Shown here: piece by piece, positions 61,569 to 64,000 of the stretch | Layout of the letters: each line of letters begins with the position of its first letter | Numbering within the stretch: position 1 is the stretch's first letter | Assembly: GCF_023715105.1 (NCBI RefSeq) | Contig: NZ_JAMBNO010000019.1 | Coordinates: 1 to 64,000, forward strand | DNA length: 64,000 nt | Direction: 5' to 3' | Source: Hydrogenophaga intermedia | GTDB taxonomy: Bacteria; Pseudomonadota; Gammaproteobacteria; Burkholderiales; Burkholderiaceae_C | Translations under genes and position numbers: made by a program | The notes under the pieces: generated by a model | The model's input: only the letters and a program-made list of their open reading frames with translations | Databases searched by the model: none | What the model was told of the DNA's origin: nothing

Positions 61569-61912
61569 CGGCCGAACTCCCGCAGCAGCGAAGCGAGTTC
61601 ACGCGTGTGCGCCAGCGGCCAATGCAGATCGAGCCGGGTGCCTCCCACGTTCAATTCGACGCGCACCGATGTCGATGCGGCACCAGGCGCCACGCGGGCG
61701 GCCACGAAGCCGCTCGGCCTGGCGGCTGGCGAGGGCTCAGGGCTGACGCCGTCGAGCCGCGCCTGCCAGCGCCGCGCATGTGCGCACCAGCTTTGCAGCG
61801 TTCCCGCTGGCACCCCGTTGGCCTCGGCCCATACCTGCGCCTTCTGGCCAGAGGCACGATACGCCGCCACTTGCTCCAGGCACCGTTCCATCTGCTGTCG
61901 ATCCATGTCCAC
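61565..61912 (-). CDS. tnpA: IS66 accessory protein TnpA (orfA)
   Basis: 115 residues, with a short HTH-like N-terminus (CLEQVAAYRASGQKAQVWAEANGVPAGTLQSWCAHARRW) and a beta C-terminal part (VRVELNVGGTRLDLHWPLAHTRELASLLREFG). First gene of the element; the 81 bases between it and the right terminal repeat hold the promoter. Confidence 0.85.
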   Translation of the reverse strand: MDMDRQQMERCLEQVAAYRASGQKAQVWAEANGVPAGTLQSWCAHARRWQARLDGVSPEPSPAARPSGFVAARVAPGAASTSVRVELNVGGTRLDLHWPLAHTRELASLLREFGR

Positions 61913-61993
61913 CTCGTCTCGTTCGTTGATTGCGAAGACCCGAGGTTCGCAGCTTCAACGGTGAGATGAAAGATGGGTTCGCGGAACGCTTAC

Positions 61994-62112
61994 AGCGCAT
62001 CGACCGTGTCGCTGATGAAGTAGGCCAGGTGCCCCGCAGGCAGCCAGTCCTGCAGCGATGCGGACAGCAGCATCTCTTGTTGCGGTTCGTAGGGGCGGTA
62101 ACTTATGGCCAT
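61994..62112 (-). pseudogene. IS1182-type transposase, N-terminal remnant
   Basis: From the ATG at 62112 the frame reads MAISYRPYEPQQEMLLSASL, then DWLPAGHLAYFISDTVDAL, the classic N-terminus of IS1182-type (DUF772) transposases. It is broken at 61994 by the end of the IS66 element, and the remainder is not on the other flank. Confidence 0.75.
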
Positions 62113-62442
62113 GCAGCTTGAACGCTCACTCATGTGCGCAGGTCATCAGGGGATTCCCTGCTTCTGCCGCCCACGCTCCTAGCCTGCCGCGTGGCTCCTA
62201 GCGTTGCCGTAGGGCTCGAAGTGGCGGGGGGTGGTTGAAAAAACCATTGCATCACTCGCATTTTTGCGAATAGGTTTCGCATGTTTTTCCTTTCAGGTTC
62301 TCAGGAAATCAACATAATTTTGATCTGCGACAAAGATCAATTGGCAAATTTAATGCGTGCTGAACTGATCTGGTGGCAGATGGTTGGGTAATTCGTTAAT
62401 TCTAAACAACCGGCATCTATGCCGGAAAACCCGGAGACAAAA
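62113..62442. promoter_or_regulatory. Upstream region of the aniline operon
   Basis: 330 bases without a gene. A perfect inverted repeat TTGATCT / AGATCAA (62320-62340, 7-base spacer) lies 103 bases before the first gene in AT-rich DNA, a candidate activator or operator site. A -10-like TAATTT lies within and near it. Expression is probably regulated by an operon-encoded LysR protein in known aniline clusters, not seen here. Confidence 0.45.
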
Positions 62443-63924
62443 ATGAGCCAGAAATTCATTGATCGGCACGGCTTGTGGTCCGACGCCCAGAAGGCGGCGG
62501 CCGTTGAAGTGCTGAAGAAAATCGAGCAGGACGGCATTCAGATGATTCGCCTCTCATGGCCGGATCAATATGGTCTGCTGCGCGGGAAAATGCTGTCGGT
62601 GGCAGCCTTGCGCTCCGCATTCGGCAGCGGCTCGGAAATCACCATGGCGCCCTTTTTCTTCGACACGGCCAGCGCCATCGTGTTCAATCCCTTTTCCTCG
62701 GATGGCGGGCTTGGCAACCCGGAGTTGGCGGGCAGCCCTAACGTGGTGATGGTGCCCGACCCCACCACCTTCCGCGTGCTGCCCTGGGCTGATCGCACGG
62801 GCTGGATGCTGGCCGATCTGTACATGCGTAGCGGTCGGCCCTTCCCGCTGAGCCCGCGTGCCCTGTTGAAGAAAGCGCTGGGGCAGTTGGCGGATCTGGG
62901 CTATGACTTCCATGGTGGCCTGGAGGTGGAGTGGTACTTGACGCGCATCGTCGACCCCTGCCTGGAGCCCGAGACGCTGGGTGGCCCCGGCACACCGGCG
63001 GCACCGCCCAAGGTGATGCCGGTCGCCAAGGGCTACTCCTATCTGCTCGAAAATCACTTGGACGAGGTCGAACCCATCATGGCCGAGGTGCGCCAGCACC
63101 TGCTGACGCTGGGCATGCCGTTGCGCAGCATCGAGGATGAATGGGGGCCCAGCCAGATGGAGACCACCTTCGACGTCATGTCCGGCCTGGACATGGCCGA
63201 CACCATGGTGTTGTTCCGCAACGCAGTCAAGCAAATCTGTCGGCGGCGCGGTTACCTTGCCAGTTTCATGTGCAAACCCAAGATTGAGGGTTTCTGTGCC
63301 TCGGGCTGGCATCTGCACCAGTCGCTGGCGGCGCGCGACTCCGGCGTCAATGCCTTCGTTCCGCAGACGGGCGAGCCGCTGTCGGCGCTGGGCCGGGCCT
63401 ATGTCGGTGGCCTGCTCAAACATGCCTGTGCGGCCTCCAGCTTCACCACCCCCACGGTTAACGGCTACCGACGCCGACGCCCGTTCTCTCTGGCCCCGGA
63501 TCGGGTGACCTGGGCCGAGGACAACCGCGCCGCCATGGCGCGCGTGATCGCCGCCCCAGAAGACTCAGCCAGCCGTGTGGAAAACCGGGTCGGCGAGCCG
63601 GCGGCCAACCCCTACCTGTATCTGGCCTCGCAGCTCTTCTCGGGGATCGATGGCATTCGTCGCCAACTCGATCCCGGCCCTCTGCAGGAAACGCCCTATG
63701 CCGCCGACGTTCCGATCCTGCCGCGCAACCTGGCCGAGGCGCTGGACGTGCTGGAGGGCTCCAGCTTCTTCCGCGAAGCCTTCGGCGAAGAGTTCATCCA
63801 CTACTGGCTGCACCTGCGGCGCAGCGAATGGGCGCGCTTCGTGGCCGCCGAAGGCGCCGACGTGGACATGGCGGGCGACCCCGTCACCGACTGGGAGCAT
63901 CGCGAGTACTTCGAACTGTTCTGA
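62443..63924 (+). CDS. atdA1: Gamma-glutamylanilide synthase (glutamine-synthetase-like)
   Basis: 493-residue glutamine synthetase fold protein, like AtdA1/TdnQ, that ligates glutamate to aniline with ATP as the first step of aniline degradation. Visible GS motifs: MIRLSWPDQYGLLRGKML in the beta-grasp domain, GGLEVEWYL, GPSQMETTFDV, SGWHLHQSL and the C-terminal NRVGEPAANPYLYLASQL with the Arg/Glu region. ATG at 62443 has GGAG 6 bases upstream; an earlier in-frame ATG lacks one. The next gene begins 19 bases later as in the atd/tdn/dca operons. Confidence 0.85.
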   Translation: MSQKFIDRHGLWSDAQKAAAVEVLKKIEQDGIQMIRLSWPDQYGLLRGKMLSVAALRSAFGSGSEITMAPFFFDTASAIVFNPFSSDGGLGNPELAGSPNVVMVPDPTTFRVLPWADRTGWMLADLYMRSGRPFPLSPRALLKKALGQLADLGYDFHGGLEVEWYLTRIVDPCLEPETLGGPGTPAAPPKVMPVAKGYSYLLENHLDEVEPIMAEVRQHLLTLGMPLRSIEDEWGPSQMETTFDVMSGLDMADTMVLFRNAVKQICRRRGYLASFMCKPKIEGFCASGWHLHQSLAARDSGVNAFVPQTGEPLSALGRAYVGGLLKHACAASSFTTPTVNGYRRRRPFSLAPDRVTWAEDNRAAMARVIAAPEDSASRVENRVGEPAANPYLYLASQLFSGIDGIRRQLDPGPLQETPYAADVPILPRNLAEALDVLEGSSFFREAFGEEFIHYWLHLRRSEWARFVAAEGADVDMAGDPVTDWEHREYFELF

Positions 63925-63943
63925 ACTGAACCAGGTAACGCTC

Positions 63944-64000
63944 ATGGACACCGTGAAGAAGAAATATGCCGTGCTCTGGTGCACTGAAGTACCCGGAGAC
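63944..64000 (+). CDS. atdA2: Glutamine-amidotransferase-like protein of the aniline operon (partial)
   Basis: The first 19 codons read MDTVKKKYAVLWCTEVPGD, fitting the N-terminus of a class I glutamine-amidotransferase-like protein such as AtdA2/TdnT, which hydrolyses excess gamma-glutamylanilide. The gene runs off the window. The assignment rests on gene order and a very short match. Confidence 0.6.
   Translation, partial: MDTVKKKYAVLWCTEVPGD

Larger units (their letters stand above)
59505..61993 (-). mobile_element. Complete IS66-family element
   Basis: 2,489 bp with perfect 17-bp terminal repeats GTAAGCGTTCCGCGAAC at both ends. Contains orfA, orfB and the transposase gene in the usual IS66 order on the minus strand. 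Flanks GGCACACC and AGCGCATC are not an 8-bp duplication, so the surroundings were rearranged after insertion. Confidence 0.93.

Noticed and set aside
62320..62340. FNR-type binding site in the aniline promoter region
   Set aside because: TTGAT and ATCAA are present but 11 bases apart instead of 4, so the FNR consensus is not met; kept only as an unassigned dyad.

Overview
The window looks like the chromosome (or a large replicon) of a high-GC betaproteobacterium, most likely Burkholderiales, family Comamonadaceae. The gene order lptF-lptG-cbiX-cysB, the tauE-cysI-DUF934-cysH-cysD-cysN sulfate cluster, argA next to hrpA, and the intergenic repeat at about 13.1 kb all fit that family. The genus cannot be fixed from sequence alone; Hydrogenophaga, Acidovorax and relatives are all possible.

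Region 1 (1-2.0 kb) is the end of an unrecognised gene group: a broken or partial reading frame, an Ig-like-domain protein and a winged-helix-like protein, closed by a terminator. Region 2 (2.3-30.1 kb) is the ordinary core. It holds a secreted glutathione peroxidase, a branched-chain amino-acid binding protein, holC, pepA, the LPS exporter genes lptF/lptG, a CbiX-type chelatase and cysB, a methionine aminotransferase, a Rieske protein, a FecR-SPOR protein, hrpA, argA, dsbB, ferredoxin reductase, yggX, an MnmC-like oxidase, and a full assimilatory sulfate reduction operon with TauE transporter. fdxA and a second type of ferredoxin reductase follow, then tRNA-Asn(GTT) with its promoter and terminator.

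Region 3 (30.1-47.2 kb), downstream of the tRNA, is accessory DNA of lower GC. It holds an AlpA-like regulator without an integrase, a CoiA-like protein with a small partner, a LysR/transporter/desaturase/ACT/LuxR group, a Gabija-type defence pair (OLD-TOPRIM nuclease plus UvrD-like helicase), and an operon of an unknown protein, an HTH-ImmA/IrrE metallopeptidase and an 82-residue small protein. A truncated TIGR02391 protein, direct repeats, an XRE regulator with a decayed nucleotidyltransferase-like partner, and a lone Xre/MbcA/ParS-type antitoxin complete it. This reads as a defence and toxin-antitoxin island in partial decay.

Region 4 (47.4-62.1 kb) is a pile-up of mobile DNA: an IS66 orfA fragment, a plasmid-type kfrA cut at its N-terminus by a Tn21-like terminal repeat, a GlxA-type regulator with a monooxygenase, and a mercury resistance module (merR, merT, merP, merC, merA, merD, merE) whose left end carries both a Tn402/Tn5053-like terminus and a Tn21-like repeat. 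The flanking resolvase gene is cut by an IS21-family element, which is itself cut by a complete 3.2-kb IS1071-like element with roughly 100-bp inverted repeats. An IS66 orfA remnant, a complete IS66 element and an IS1182-type remnant follow.

Region 5 (62.3-64.0 kb) is the start of an aniline degradation operon: a glutamine-synthetase-like gamma-glutamylanilide synthase and the first codons of its glutamine-amidotransferase-like partner. A catabolic operon beside an IS1071-like element matches the way such operons travel in Comamonadaceae.
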